DNA of 64,000 bases, taken from positions 1,178,001 to 1,242,000 of the forward strand of contig NZ_JAUHQA010000001.1 of assembly GCF_030418295.1 (NCBI RefSeq), given 5' to 3'. Below are positions 48,075-55,993 of this stretch, one piece after another. The notes under the pieces were generated by a model, which was not told the DNA's origin, did not search any database, and saw only the letters and a program-made list of their open reading frames with translations. The translations under genes and the position numbers were made by a program. Each line of letters begins with the position of its first letter. Positions within the stretch are counted from its first letter, which is position 1. This DNA is from Demequina muriae (GTDB taxonomy: Bacteria; Actinomycetota; Actinomycetes; Actinomycetales; Demequinaceae).

Positions 48075-49091
48075 TCAGTGCGCCATCACTCGATCGACGG
48101 CATCAAGCACGCGATCGAGGCTCGGCAGGTAGTCGTGCTCGAACTTGGCTCCAGGGTAGGGCGTGTGGAAGCCACCCACGCGGAGCACTGGCGCATGGAG
48201 GTGGAAGAACGCCTGCTCCGTCACACGTGCCGACAGCTCCGCGCCCGAGCCGAATGCGGTCGGGGCCTCGTGGACCACCACCACGCGGCCGGTGCGCTTC
48301 GCCGAGTTCACCACGGTGTCCGAATCGAGCGGGGAGATCGAGCGCAGGTCGATGACCTCGACGTCCGTCCCCTCCTCCCGTGCGACCTCAGCGGCCTGGA
48401 GAGCGAGCCGCACGGTGGGGCCGTAGGCGACGAGCGTCACATCGGCGCCCTCGCGGGCGATGCGCGCCTTGGCCATCTCGGCGGTCGCGAGCGCCTCGCC
48501 GTCGGGTTGGTCGAGCTGGGCCTTGACCCGCGCGATGTCGACCTCTCCCTTGTCCCAGTAGCGGGCCTTGGGCTCGAAGAACATCACCGGATCCGGGCAC
48601 GCGATGGCCTGCTGGATGAGGTCGTAGGCGTCCTGCGGCGTCGCCGGGGACACCAGCCGCAGTCCGGCGGTGTGCGCGAACAGCGCCTCGGGGCTCTCCG
48701 AATGGTGCTCGACCGCGCCGATGCCACCTGCGAACGGCACGCGGATCACGATGGGGAGGGTGATCGCGCCTCGCGACCGGTAGTGCATCTTGGCCAGCTG
48801 GGTGGTGATCTGGTCGTAGGCGGGGAAGATGAACCCGTCGAACTGGATCTCGATGACGCTGCGGTAGTCGCGCATCGCCATGCCGATCGCCGTGCCGACG
48901 ATTCCTGACTCGGCGAGCGGCGAGTCCATGACGCGCGAGTCGCCGAAGTCCTTGTGGAGGCCATCCGTCACGCGGAACACGCCGCCGAGGGCGCCGATGT
49001 CCTCACCCATGAGCAGCACCTTGGGGTCGCGCTCCATCGCTGCGCGCAGTCCCGCATTGATGGCGCCGGCCATCGTCATCCGCTCCGTCAT
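48075..49091 (-). CDS. 2-oxoacid dehydrogenase E1 beta subunit
   Basis: The 338-residue protein pairs with E1-alpha to bind thiamine diphosphate. Family motifs are LMGEDIGALGGVFRVTDGL, DSPLAESGIVGTAIGMAM, EIQFDGFIFPAYDQI and GGIGAVEHHSESPEALFAH. The C-terminal part has VVVHEAPTAFG. The start ATG 49091 overlaps the E1-alpha stop by one base (TGATG), so the subunits are coupled and made in equal amounts. It precedes E2 by ten bases. Confidence 0.92.
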   Translation of the reverse strand: MTERMTMAGAINAGLRAAMERDPKVLLMGEDIGALGGVFRVTDGLHKDFGDSRVMDSPLAESGIVGTAIGMAMRDYRSVIEIQFDGFIFPAYDQITTQLAKMHYRSRGAITLPIVIRVPFAGGIGAVEHHSESPEALFAHTAGLRLVSPATPQDAYDLIQQAIACPDPVMFFEPKARYWDKGEVDIARVKAQLDQPDGEALATAEMAKARIAREGADVTLVAYGPTVRLALQAAEVAREEGTDVEVIDLRSISPLDSDTVVNSAKRTGRVVVVHEAPTAFGSGAELSARVTEQAFFHLHAPVLRVGGFHTPYPGAKFEHDYLPSLDRVLDAVDRVMAH

Positions 49092-50236
49092 CAGTGCGCC
49101 TTCCCCTCGGCTGCGGTCTCACCGTCGGCGAACGACGCCTCATAGCGCTCGAACCATGCGCGCTCCGCCTCGACGGTGGCGTGCGGGAGTGCGTAGACGT
49201 CGTCGAACATCGTGAGCAGCGGCTCGCGCTCCCACGACCGCACGGCGGTGCGCGCACGTTCGCACAGCGCCTTCGCCTCGGCCTCGACCTCGGCACGGAA
49301 CTCGGCGGACAGCTCGCCACGGTTGGTGAGGTAGGCCTCGAGGCGGGAGATCGGGTCGCGCTCCGCCCAGTACGACTCCTGAGCCTTGGACCGGTAACGC
49401 GACGGGTCGTCGGAGGTGGTGTGCGCCCCCATGCGATACGTGAACGCCTCGATGAAGACGGGGCCGCCGCCTGAGCGGGCGTGACGCACGGCCCACTGGG
49501 TGACGGCGTGGCACGCGATCACATCGTTGCCGTCGACGCGCACGGTGGGGATGCCGAACCCCTTGCCGCGATCCGCGAGCGGCACCTTCGACTGTCGCGT
49601 CGCGGGCTCGGAGATCGCGAACTGATTGTTCTGTACGAAGAACACGACCGGTGCGTTGTAGACGGAGGCGAAGGTCAGCGCCTCGCTGACGTCACCCTGC
49701 GACGTGGCGCCGTCACCGAAGTAGCAGACCGCTGCACCATCACGATCGGGGTCGCCGCTGGCGACCAGGCCGTCGCGGTCGAGGGCCATCGCGTAGCCCG
49801 TGGCGTGCAGCGCGTGCGAGCCGATGACGAGGGTGTAGAGGTGGAAGCCGTGGTCCTTGGGGTTCCACGCGCCGTGCTGCAGGCCGCGGAAGATCTTCAG
49901 CACGTCGACCAGGTCGACATCCCGCGTGAGGGCGACGCCATGCTCGCGGTAGCTGGGGAACACGAAGTCGGGCTCACGAAGCGCGTGGCCGGAGCCGATC
50001 TGCGCGCCCTCCTGACCGAGGGACTGCACCCACAGACCCAGCTCGCCCTGGCGCTGCAGACTCGTGGCCTCCAGATCGAAGGCGCGCAGCACTGTCATGT
50101 CCCGCCAGAACGCGCGCAGATCGTCCGCGGACAGGTGTGCCGCATACGGAGAGAAGGTCTCGTTCTCGACCGGCTCACCTGTGTGCGTGAGCAACTGGAC
50201 GAGACCTTCCGACGACAGGGGTCCGACTGCGTCCAC
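49091..50236 (-). CDS. 2-oxoacid dehydrogenase E1 alpha subunit
   Basis: The 381-residue subunit carries the thiamine diphosphate motif: GDGATSQGDVSEALTFASVYNAP and FFVQNNQFAIS. Other marks are DFVFPSYREHGVALTR, YRMGAHTTSDDPSRYR and the active-site His in GSHALHATGYA. The frame is open upstream to a TTG at 50299, but the GTG at 50236 is preferred because GGGAG lies five bases before it. The inverted repeat at 50293-50304 then lies in the promoter region, not in the coding sequence. Confidence 0.9.
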   Translation of the reverse strand: MDAVGPLSSEGLVQLLTHTGEPVENETFSPYAAHLSADDLRAFWRDMTVLRAFDLEATSLQRQGELGLWVQSLGQEGAQIGSGHALREPDFVFPSYREHGVALTRDVDLVDVLKIFRGLQHGAWNPKDHGFHLYTLVIGSHALHATGYAMALDRDGLVASGDPDRDGAAVCYFGDGATSQGDVSEALTFASVYNAPVVFFVQNNQFAISEPATRQSKVPLADRGKGFGIPTVRVDGNDVIACHAVTQWAVRHARSGGGPVFIEAFTYRMGAHTTSDDPSRYRSKAQESYWAERDPISRLEAYLTNRGELSAEFRAEVEAEAKALCERARTAVRSWEREPLLTMFDDVYALPHATVEAERAWFERYEASFADGETAAEGKAH

Positions 50237-50292
50237 CGAGGCTCCCAAGGATCGTGCGACGCGGGGCGCGAAGGCGGCCCGCCTGGCTAACT

Positions 50293-50321
50293 TACGCAAG
50301 CGTAGGCTACGGTCGCGTAGG
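50293..50321. promoter_or_regulatory. Inverted and direct repeats upstream of the 2-oxoacid dehydrogenase operon
   Basis: TACGC and GCGTA flank AA at 50293-50304, and the half-site GCGTAGG recurs at 50300-50306 and 50315-50321 (15 bases apart). The layout, about 57 bases upstream of the chosen E1-alpha GTG, suits an operator for a dimeric or tetrameric repressor. Confidence 0.45.
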
Positions 50322-50343
50322 TTTCAAGCGCGACGACGCCACG

Positions 50344-51297
50344 TCACAGCGAGGTGAAGAACTTGAGGTCGGGGGATGTCACCACCCACAGCGACTTCTC
50401 GCCCTCGTAGGTCGTCGTCTCGTACGCGATCCCGGCGGCGTCGAGCGCCTCGAGGATCGACTCCGCGGTGCGCCGTTCACCGGGGCGGTTGTAGTCGTCG
50501 AGCATGACCACGAATCGCTCCGCGAGCGAGTGGGGAATGAGGTCGAGGACGTCGATCCGCGCTCGCTCCGCTCCGCCCCCGAACGGCCCGTCCACCACGA
50601 TGAGGTCGTAGCGTGCGTCGCTGACGGCGTCCGCGAAACCGTCGTAGCGCAGCACGGGCTCCCCCTCGTCCTGCTCGACCGTGGTGAGGTCAAGCCTGCG
50701 CACCCGCGTCGTGCTCGGAAGCGCGAAGTTCGCGGCGAAGCTCGTGATCCACTCCGGGTCGTGCTCCACGACAGTGTGGGCGATGCCGTCAGTTCCCTGC
50801 GAGTACTGCGCCGCGACCTTGGTCGACTGCCCGAGGCCGAGCTCCAGGATCGTCGTGGGCCTCATCTCGTCGAGAACGCGATACAGCACGTAGAGGAAGG
50901 GATAGCCGACGGCCCAGCGGCCGGGCGACACCGCCTTCTCCGTGAACCACTCGCTCTCAGCAATCGTGTCGTGGTAGATCGCGCTCCACACGGCCTCGCG
51001 CGCGGCCCGACGCCCAGCACGCGAACCGCGGCGGACGTCCTCGACCGAAGCAGTGAGCTCTGCCAACGCATCGCTCATCCCGCTGGGCTCGTGCCCAGGC
51101 CCGACCCGCTCGCCGTCACCGTACGGAAGCAGCGCGGACTGCAGGCGAGCGATCTGCGAGTCCAGCGCCTCCAGGCTTGCCGTCACTTCGCGGTGCTGTC
51201 TCTGGGCGAGTTCGCGTTGCCTCGCGGCGGCCGCGCTGACCGTTCGCCCAGTCACGGGCAGGTACTGCACGACCCGCCGAATCGCATTCCTCAGCAC
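50344..51297 (-). CDS. Class I SAM-dependent methyltransferase (glycan cluster)
   Basis: The 317-residue protein has a helical N-terminal part (RQRELAQRQHREVTASLEAL, probably coiled coil) and a Rossmann methyltransferase domain: ILELGLGQSTKVAAQYSQG (motif I), VEHDPEWI (acidic ribose-binding residue) and DLIVVDGPFGGGAERAR. The target may be a sugar or lipid of the nearby glycan. The GTG at 51297 is chosen because GAGGGG lies six bases upstream; a GTG at 51321 is possible. Confidence 0.72.
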   Translation of the reverse strand: MLRNAIRRVVQYLPVTGRTVSAAAARQRELAQRQHREVTASLEALDSQIARLQSALLPYGDGERVGPGHEPSGMSDALAELTASVEDVRRGSRAGRRAAREAVWSAIYHDTIAESEWFTEKAVSPGRWAVGYPFLYVLYRVLDEMRPTTILELGLGQSTKVAAQYSQGTDGIAHTVVEHDPEWITSFAANFALPSTTRVRRLDLTTVEQDEGEPVLRYDGFADAVSDARYDLIVVDGPFGGGAERARIDVLDLIPHSLAERFVVMLDDYNRPGERRTAESILEALDAAGIAYETTTYEGEKSLWVVTSPDLKFFTSL

Positions 51298-51412
51298 TGC
51301 CCACCCCTCTACGCCGAGCACGGCTCACATGGTGCCCGCGCACGCCCCTGGTGCGCCAGCTTCGTCGCACGATCGGCGACACCTCCAGCATGCCATCACG
51401 ATCGCGAACCAG

Positions 51413-53758
51413 TCACGTGGTGAATCTGCTCCGCAGCCGTCGTGCGAGTGGCTCGAGGCGTGGCACCGTGCGCACCACGCCGCGCGCCCCTGTCGCGAGG
51501 CGCCGCTTGGCGCGACCCGCCAGCGATGTGTCACGCGCGCGACCGGCCCTCCGACGAGCGCGGGAGCCTGGTGCGTGGCGCTCCGCATAGAAGATCGTCC
51601 AGTCGATGAGCTGCTTCGCGTCATCCAGGGTGGGCTCGGGTGAGTACTCCGGCGGCAGCGTGCCCGCGATGACCCGCTGGTAGAGGTCGCGGAAGTCGTA
51701 CGAACGGGCCCGCTCGGCCGCCTCGATCGACGCCGCAGACAGCCGCTGGTAGCGGTCGGGGTCGTCGACGAGCACCGCGATCTGCCGCGCGAGCGCCGTG
51801 GCGTCACTCTGCGGAGCCACGATGAGCCCGTGGTTGTCCTGCACGAGGGTGAGCCATGGCAGCTCGTACATCGCGACAGGCAGCCCCCTCGCCTGCGCCT
51901 CCGCGAGAGTCAGCTGATACCCCTCGATGATGCTGGTCGTCACGAACACGTCTGCGGTGTCGATCGCCGCAATCAGCGCCTCACCTCGCAATGGCCCCAC
52001 CACGGTGACGCTGCCGGACAGCCCACGTCCGTCGACCTCAGCAGCGAGATCGGCTTCGGTGAAGCCGGCCCACTCCGGCCCGATGATGCTGAGGTGGAAG
52101 TCGACCGAGAGCCGTTGAAGCTCGGCGGCGACGTCGACGAGTTGGCGCACCTGCTTGGTGTGCTGATCCAGGCGACCGACCCACACAAGTTCGAGCCGCC
52201 CCTGCGGCGCCGGCTTGGGCTCAGTGATCCCAGAGGACTCGAGCAGCATCGGCGACGGCGGGTTGGGGAGGTACGCGGTGTGCGCGATTCCACGCAGCTT
52301 CCAGAACGCCACGTCGAGGGGCGAGAGCGTGACGAGCGTGGCCAGCGCATTCAGGTGTGTCGTGAGGAACGTCGAGAGCGTGCCCTGGTCGTACACGGGC
52401 CGCAACGCGAAGTTGTGAATCCAGCCGATGGTGGGGACGCCCAGCGCTCGGGCCATCAGCGCGTAGGCAGGCCAGTCGCGGCTGTAAAGAATCTGGTGGT
52501 CGATGATCACGTCGATCGCATCGCGGCGGCAGACCTCGGCCCACGTCTCGACACGCTCGGCCAGGCCATCACCGCCCACCTCCACGAACCGCGCACCGTC
52601 AGGCAGACCGTCCAGGTCGCTGCCAGCACGCCGTGCGGCGATCGTCACCTGGCAGCCCGCCTCGATCAGGTACCTCGCCTGCGACAGCAGGACCGCTGAC
52701 ACGCCGCCCGTCGTCAGCGTCGCCGTCACCAGCAGGACGCTCCGCACCGGGCGCTCGCCGAGGACGAGTCGCGTACCGTGCTCTGCCAGCACCTCCAGGG
52801 CATCCTTGCCGAAGGTGACGGCGGCCGTCACCACGTCGTGAGGGGACACGCGGTCGTGGAGCAGCGCGAGACTCTCGGTGCGCAGAGCCGGATTGACGTT
52901 GCTCTGCAGGTAGCCCAGCACGTTGGCGATCAACGCCAGGCGTGCCGAGTCATAGCTCGCGTGGAGCTGAGCGGCATCCGCGCTGGATGCTGCGAGCTCG
53001 CTCACGGCCGGCGCGATGCTGTCGATCGAGTCGATCGCACTCAGGTAGAACTCGAACTGCGAGAGCTCCTCGACGGGATGGCCGCTCCCGCCGCGACGGA
53101 AGTAGTACTTGTAGAGGTGGTCCTCCATCGACACGTAGCGCTTGGCGAGCGCCGCCACGAGAAACATGACCGGCAGGTCGTTGACGCGCCTGAGCACGAG
53201 CTCGGCCGGCAGCATCCGATACGCGTCGCGCAGCAGAGAGGTCGCGAAGAGGTAGCGCCACAACTGCCCTTGGGCGGGCTTGCCGACAGGGAACAATCCC
53301 GGCAGGACTGCATCGCCTTCGAGGCTCGCATGGGCGTGGCGCAGCCTGGACTGGTAGCCGCCGACCGTGCGCCCATCGGGGTTGAGGACCTCGACACCGA
53401 AGCCGACGAGATCTGCATTCGCCGCTCGCGCCTTCGCGACGGCGCGCTTGGCCGCGTCGGGGGCCAGCTCGTCGTCGCCGTCGAGGAACAGGATGTGGTC
53501 GGCCTGCGCGGACTCGACGCCGACCCTGCGACATTGCAGCGCCGAGACGTTGCTCTCCATACGGATCAGTCGGACCCGGGGATCGCGCGATTGAAAGCCC
53601 TCGATGACCTCGCGGGTGCTGTCCGTGGAGGCATCATCGACGCAGATCACTTCGATCGTGTCGAGGGTCTGGCGCAGGCAGCTCTCCAGGGCCGTCGAGA
53701 TCCACCCCTCGTCGTTGTGGACGGGGATGATGATCGAGACGTCTGCAGGTGACGACAT
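51413..53758 (-). CDS. Two-domain glycosyltransferase: GT2 fused to GT4
   Basis: The 781-residue protein joins two enzymes. The N-terminal GT-A domain (residues 1-300) has VSIIIPVHNDEGWISTAL, EVICVDDASTDSTREV and FLDGDDELAP, a standard GT2 with DXD-like site. The C-terminal GT-B domain (about 330-700) has SVLLVTATLTTGGVSAVLL, ELVWVGRLDQHTKQV and SIIEGYQLTLAEAQARGLP with the E-x7-E signature. The last 65 residues are basic. It probably adds two sugars in sequence to a glycan. The ATG at 53758 has GAGGGAG upstream; a GTG at 53797 overlapping the previous stop (GTGA) is an alternative. Confidence 0.85.
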   Translation of the reverse strand: MSSPADVSIIIPVHNDEGWISTALESCLRQTLDTIEVICVDDASTDSTREVIEGFQSRDPRVRLIRMESNVSALQCRRVGVESAQADHILFLDGDDELAPDAAKRAVAKARAANADLVGFGVEVLNPDGRTVGGYQSRLRHAHASLEGDAVLPGLFPVGKPAQGQLWRYLFATSLLRDAYRMLPAELVLRRVNDLPVMFLVAALAKRYVSMEDHLYKYYFRRGGSGHPVEELSQFEFYLSAIDSIDSIAPAVSELAASSADAAQLHASYDSARLALIANVLGYLQSNVNPALRTESLALLHDRVSPHDVVTAAVTFGKDALEVLAEHGTRLVLGERPVRSVLLVTATLTTGGVSAVLLSQARYLIEAGCQVTIAARRAGSDLDGLPDGARFVEVGGDGLAERVETWAEVCRRDAIDVIIDHQILYSRDWPAYALMARALGVPTIGWIHNFALRPVYDQGTLSTFLTTHLNALATLVTLSPLDVAFWKLRGIAHTAYLPNPPSPMLLESSGITEPKPAPQGRLELVWVGRLDQHTKQVRQLVDVAAELQRLSVDFHLSIIGPEWAGFTEADLAAEVDGRGLSGSVTVVGPLRGEALIAAIDTADVFVTTSIIEGYQLTLAEAQARGLPVAMYELPWLTLVQDNHGLIVAPQSDATALARQIAVLVDDPDRYQRLSAASIEAAERARSYDFRDLYQRVIAGTLPPEYSPEPTLDDAKQLIDWTIFYAERHAPGSRARRRAGRARDTSLAGRAKRRLATGARGVVRTVPRLEPLARRLRSRFTT

Positions 53759-53793
53759 GGGGGAGTCTCCCTCGAGGTCCGTGGCGCGGACGC

Positions 53794-54843
53794 TCACGAC
53801 ACGGCGCTCATCGCGGACCGGATGCGCTGTCCGAGCTCCACGACCGAGGCTCGCGCCTTGTCCACGGCCGGGCCGAGCTCGGGGAGCTTCGACTCCAGCT
53901 CGGCCGCCGCATCGGGCATGCGATCGTAGGAGCTCACGAGACTGCCGAGGTCCGCGGCCGCGAGCAGTCGACTGATCTTCTGCGGGTCCGCCGCCGACCC
54001 GATGGGGTAGGCGCCTTCCGTCGCACCGATGATCAGCCCATGGGCGCGGTCGCTGATGACGACGAGCGACCGCGAATAGACGTCACGGACGTGCGCATCA
54101 AGATCGCTGTGCCGGGTGCTCGCGGCGACGAGGTACTCGCCGCCGAGCGCCTCCGCCAGACGCACCGCGCGCGGTGCGTCCCGAGCGACCTGTGCCACCG
54201 TGACGATGCGGGTCGAGGTCTGGGTTGCAAGCGCACGCACGGCCACCAGCCATGCGTCGTCCGGCCACGGCCTGTCGAAGCGCAGAGTCACGGCAAGGAG
54301 AGGGCGGCCCCCGCGATCGGCCCAGTCGGCAGTCGGCGCGCCGAGGGCGAACGCCCAGTCCGGCGCGACGTCGCCGAACCCGGCAGCGTCGCGTGAGCCC
54401 GCGTCCCGCCACGAGACCACCGCGGCGTCCCGGAGCACCGAGTCGAAGCACGCGGGGTCCACGGTGGACGGATCCTTGAGCCCCATGCCGGCCACGATGA
54501 CCAGGCCGCCGGAGTCGACGGAGCGCCGCAGCGGTGCCGCCACGGACTCCACGGGAAAGGCGCGGCCGCGCGGGTTGATCTCGCCTGCCTCGAACAACTG
54601 GACCGGACGGGACGCTGCGTCACTGGCAGCCACCCACGCTGATCGCTTCGTGTAGATCAGGTCAGCCGGGTCGAGGGGAAGGCCCGTCACGTAGTCGCTC
54701 GACCGATTCTCGAGGAGGATGTGGAAGCGCGTGCCTTCTCCTCGTGCCGCCTCGTAGTAGGCCGCCCGCAGAGCAGAGTCTCCGAGATTGTCGTCCTGTC
54801 CGCCCAGATTGATGAAGACGTCCTGTGCAGTGCGCGTGTTCAT
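53794..54843 (-). CDS. Polysaccharide pyruvyl transferase family protein
   Basis: The 349-residue protein resembles the CsaB/WcaK family that adds pyruvate ketals to cell-surface polymers from phosphoenolpyruvate. Seen are an early INLGGQDDNLGDSALRAAYYE, LVIVAGMGLKDP, the LAVTLRFDRPW strand and VVISDRAHGLIIGATEG with the conserved SDRxHG motif. The ATG at 54843 begins MNTRTAQDVFINLGG. It is upstream of the GT2-GT4 gene and overlaps its possible GTG start. Confidence 0.8.
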   Translation of the reverse strand: MNTRTAQDVFINLGGQDDNLGDSALRAAYYEAARGEGTRFHILLENRSSDYVTGLPLDPADLIYTKRSAWVAASDAASRPVQLFEAGEINPRGRAFPVESVAAPLRRSVDSGGLVIVAGMGLKDPSTVDPACFDSVLRDAAVVSWRDAGSRDAAGFGDVAPDWAFALGAPTADWADRGGRPLLAVTLRFDRPWPDDAWLVAVRALATQTSTRIVTVAQVARDAPRAVRLAEALGGEYLVAASTRHSDLDAHVRDVYSRSLVVISDRAHGLIIGATEGAYPIGSAADPQKISRLLAAADLGSLVSSYDRMPDAAAELESKLPELGPAVDKARASVVELGQRIRSAMSAVS

Positions 54844-54935
54844 AGGGCGCCAGTCTATGGGACGGGTCTTTGACGGGCCCGCCGGTCGTGGCATCCGAAT
54901 TGTCCGCGTCAAGAGCCGCGCGGTATCGTGCGTGG

Positions 54936-55961
54936 GTGAAAAGCACCCCTGTCCTCACGGAGGCCCCCGCCCCGATCACGGTGTCCGTCGCTCAGAAGCT
55001 GATGTCTCCGAGCGTGGGATACGTCGATCAGATCGTCGGCGAGGACTCCGAAGGCCTGACGTTTCGGTCCTTCGCCGGCGTGCGCAGAGGTGCGAATGCG
55101 GACGTCATCCATCTGCACCGTCTCCACGCGCTCGGTGGCTCGCGCACGATGAGCGGCAAGGACCGCATCGCCGTCGCCCTCGCGTTCGCCGCCATGGTCA
55201 AGAGGAACCGGATCGCGCTCGTGCGGACCTGGCACGGTGCGGATGCGTCAGGCGGAGGTGGCCGCGCGGCGGGTTTGGCGAACTGGATTCTCAATCGGGT
55301 GACGACGACGTTCGTGATCGTCGACCCATCAACTCCGGAGCCACGCCGCGGATCCACTGCCCTGATCCCGTATGGCCACTACCGTGAGCGGTTCGTCGGC
55401 TACCCGCGCGTGGAGTCCACCGTGGGCCGAGTGCTCTGCATCGCGCCGCATCTCCACAAGAACGTCGACCAGGTCGTGGAGGCCTTCGTGGGGGGAGACG
55501 CGCCCCACATCTCTCTTCGCGTGGTCGGATCGGCTCCGCCCGAACGCGCAGACGGCATTGAGCGGCTCGCACAGGCGAAGCCCGATGCTGTATCGACGCG
55601 CATCGAGCGCATCTCCGACGGCACCATGGTGGAGGAGATCACTGGCTCGGAACTCGTGGTCCTCCCCAACACCAGCGAGATCGAGGACCTGCACATGATG
55701 TTCATGGCCCTCTCGCTCGACCGCCCGATCCTGGTGCCCGACAACGCGCTGACGCGGAGCCTGGCCACGAGCGTCGGGGCTGGCTGGGTGCACCGCTACC
55801 GTGCGCCGCTCACGGCTTCCAGCGTGTCCACTGCGGTGGAGAGCCTGCGGAGCGCACCACCGGCGGAACGTCCACGTCTCGAAGGCCGCGACCCTGGCAC
55901 CACGGCTGCGATGTACGCCGAGGTCTTTATGGCCGCCGCGAAGAAGCGCCGCCCCCGCTGA
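54936..55961 (+). CDS. Glycosyltransferase, GT4-like
   Basis: The 341-residue protein starts at a GTG (54936) with no clear ribosome site. It has a GT-B fold pattern: NADVIHLHRLHALGG, RTWHGADASGGGG, GRVLCIAPHLHKNVDQVVEAF, and the C-terminal LPNTSEIEDLHMMFMALSLDRP with an E-x7-E-like site. It belongs to no named pathway, but its place opposite the pyruvyl transferase and among other transferases ties it to the same glycan. The basic end (KKRRPR) may associate with the membrane. Confidence 0.72.
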   Translation: MKSTPVLTEAPAPITVSVAQKLMSPSVGYVDQIVGEDSEGLTFRSFAGVRRGANADVIHLHRLHALGGSRTMSGKDRIAVALAFAAMVKRNRIALVRTWHGADASGGGGRAAGLANWILNRVTTTFVIVDPSTPEPRRGSTALIPYGHYRERFVGYPRVESTVGRVLCIAPHLHKNVDQVVEAFVGGDAPHISLRVVGSAPPERADGIERLAQAKPDAVSTRIERISDGTMVEEITGSELVVLPNTSEIEDLHMMFMALSLDRPILVPDNALTRSLATSVGAGWVHRYRAPLTASSVSTAVESLRSAPPAERPRLEGRDPGTTAAMYAEVFMAAAKKRRPR

Positions 55962-55988
55962 ACTGAGCCTCAGCCCTCAGCGCTCAGT
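55962..55988. terminator. Hairpin between convergent glycosyltransferase genes
   Basis: ACTGAGC (55962-55968) and GCTCAGT (55982-55988) enclose 13 bases directly after the stop of the plus-strand gene. It lies in the 32-base gap between convergent genes and may terminate in both directions. Confidence 0.4.
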
Positions 55989-55993
55989 CGACT

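Noticed and set aside
46697..48355. A 552-codon plus-strand frame over the E2 and E1-beta genes
   Set aside because: It crosses the boundary of two real genes and encodes Arg/His/Leu-rich sequence with no similarity to known proteins.
50237..50299. An N-terminal extension of E1-alpha starting at a TTG (50299)
   Set aside because: The extension is basic and unlike family N-termini, has no ribosome site, and would bury the inverted repeat at 50293-50304 in coding sequence. The GTG at 50236 has a good ribosome site.
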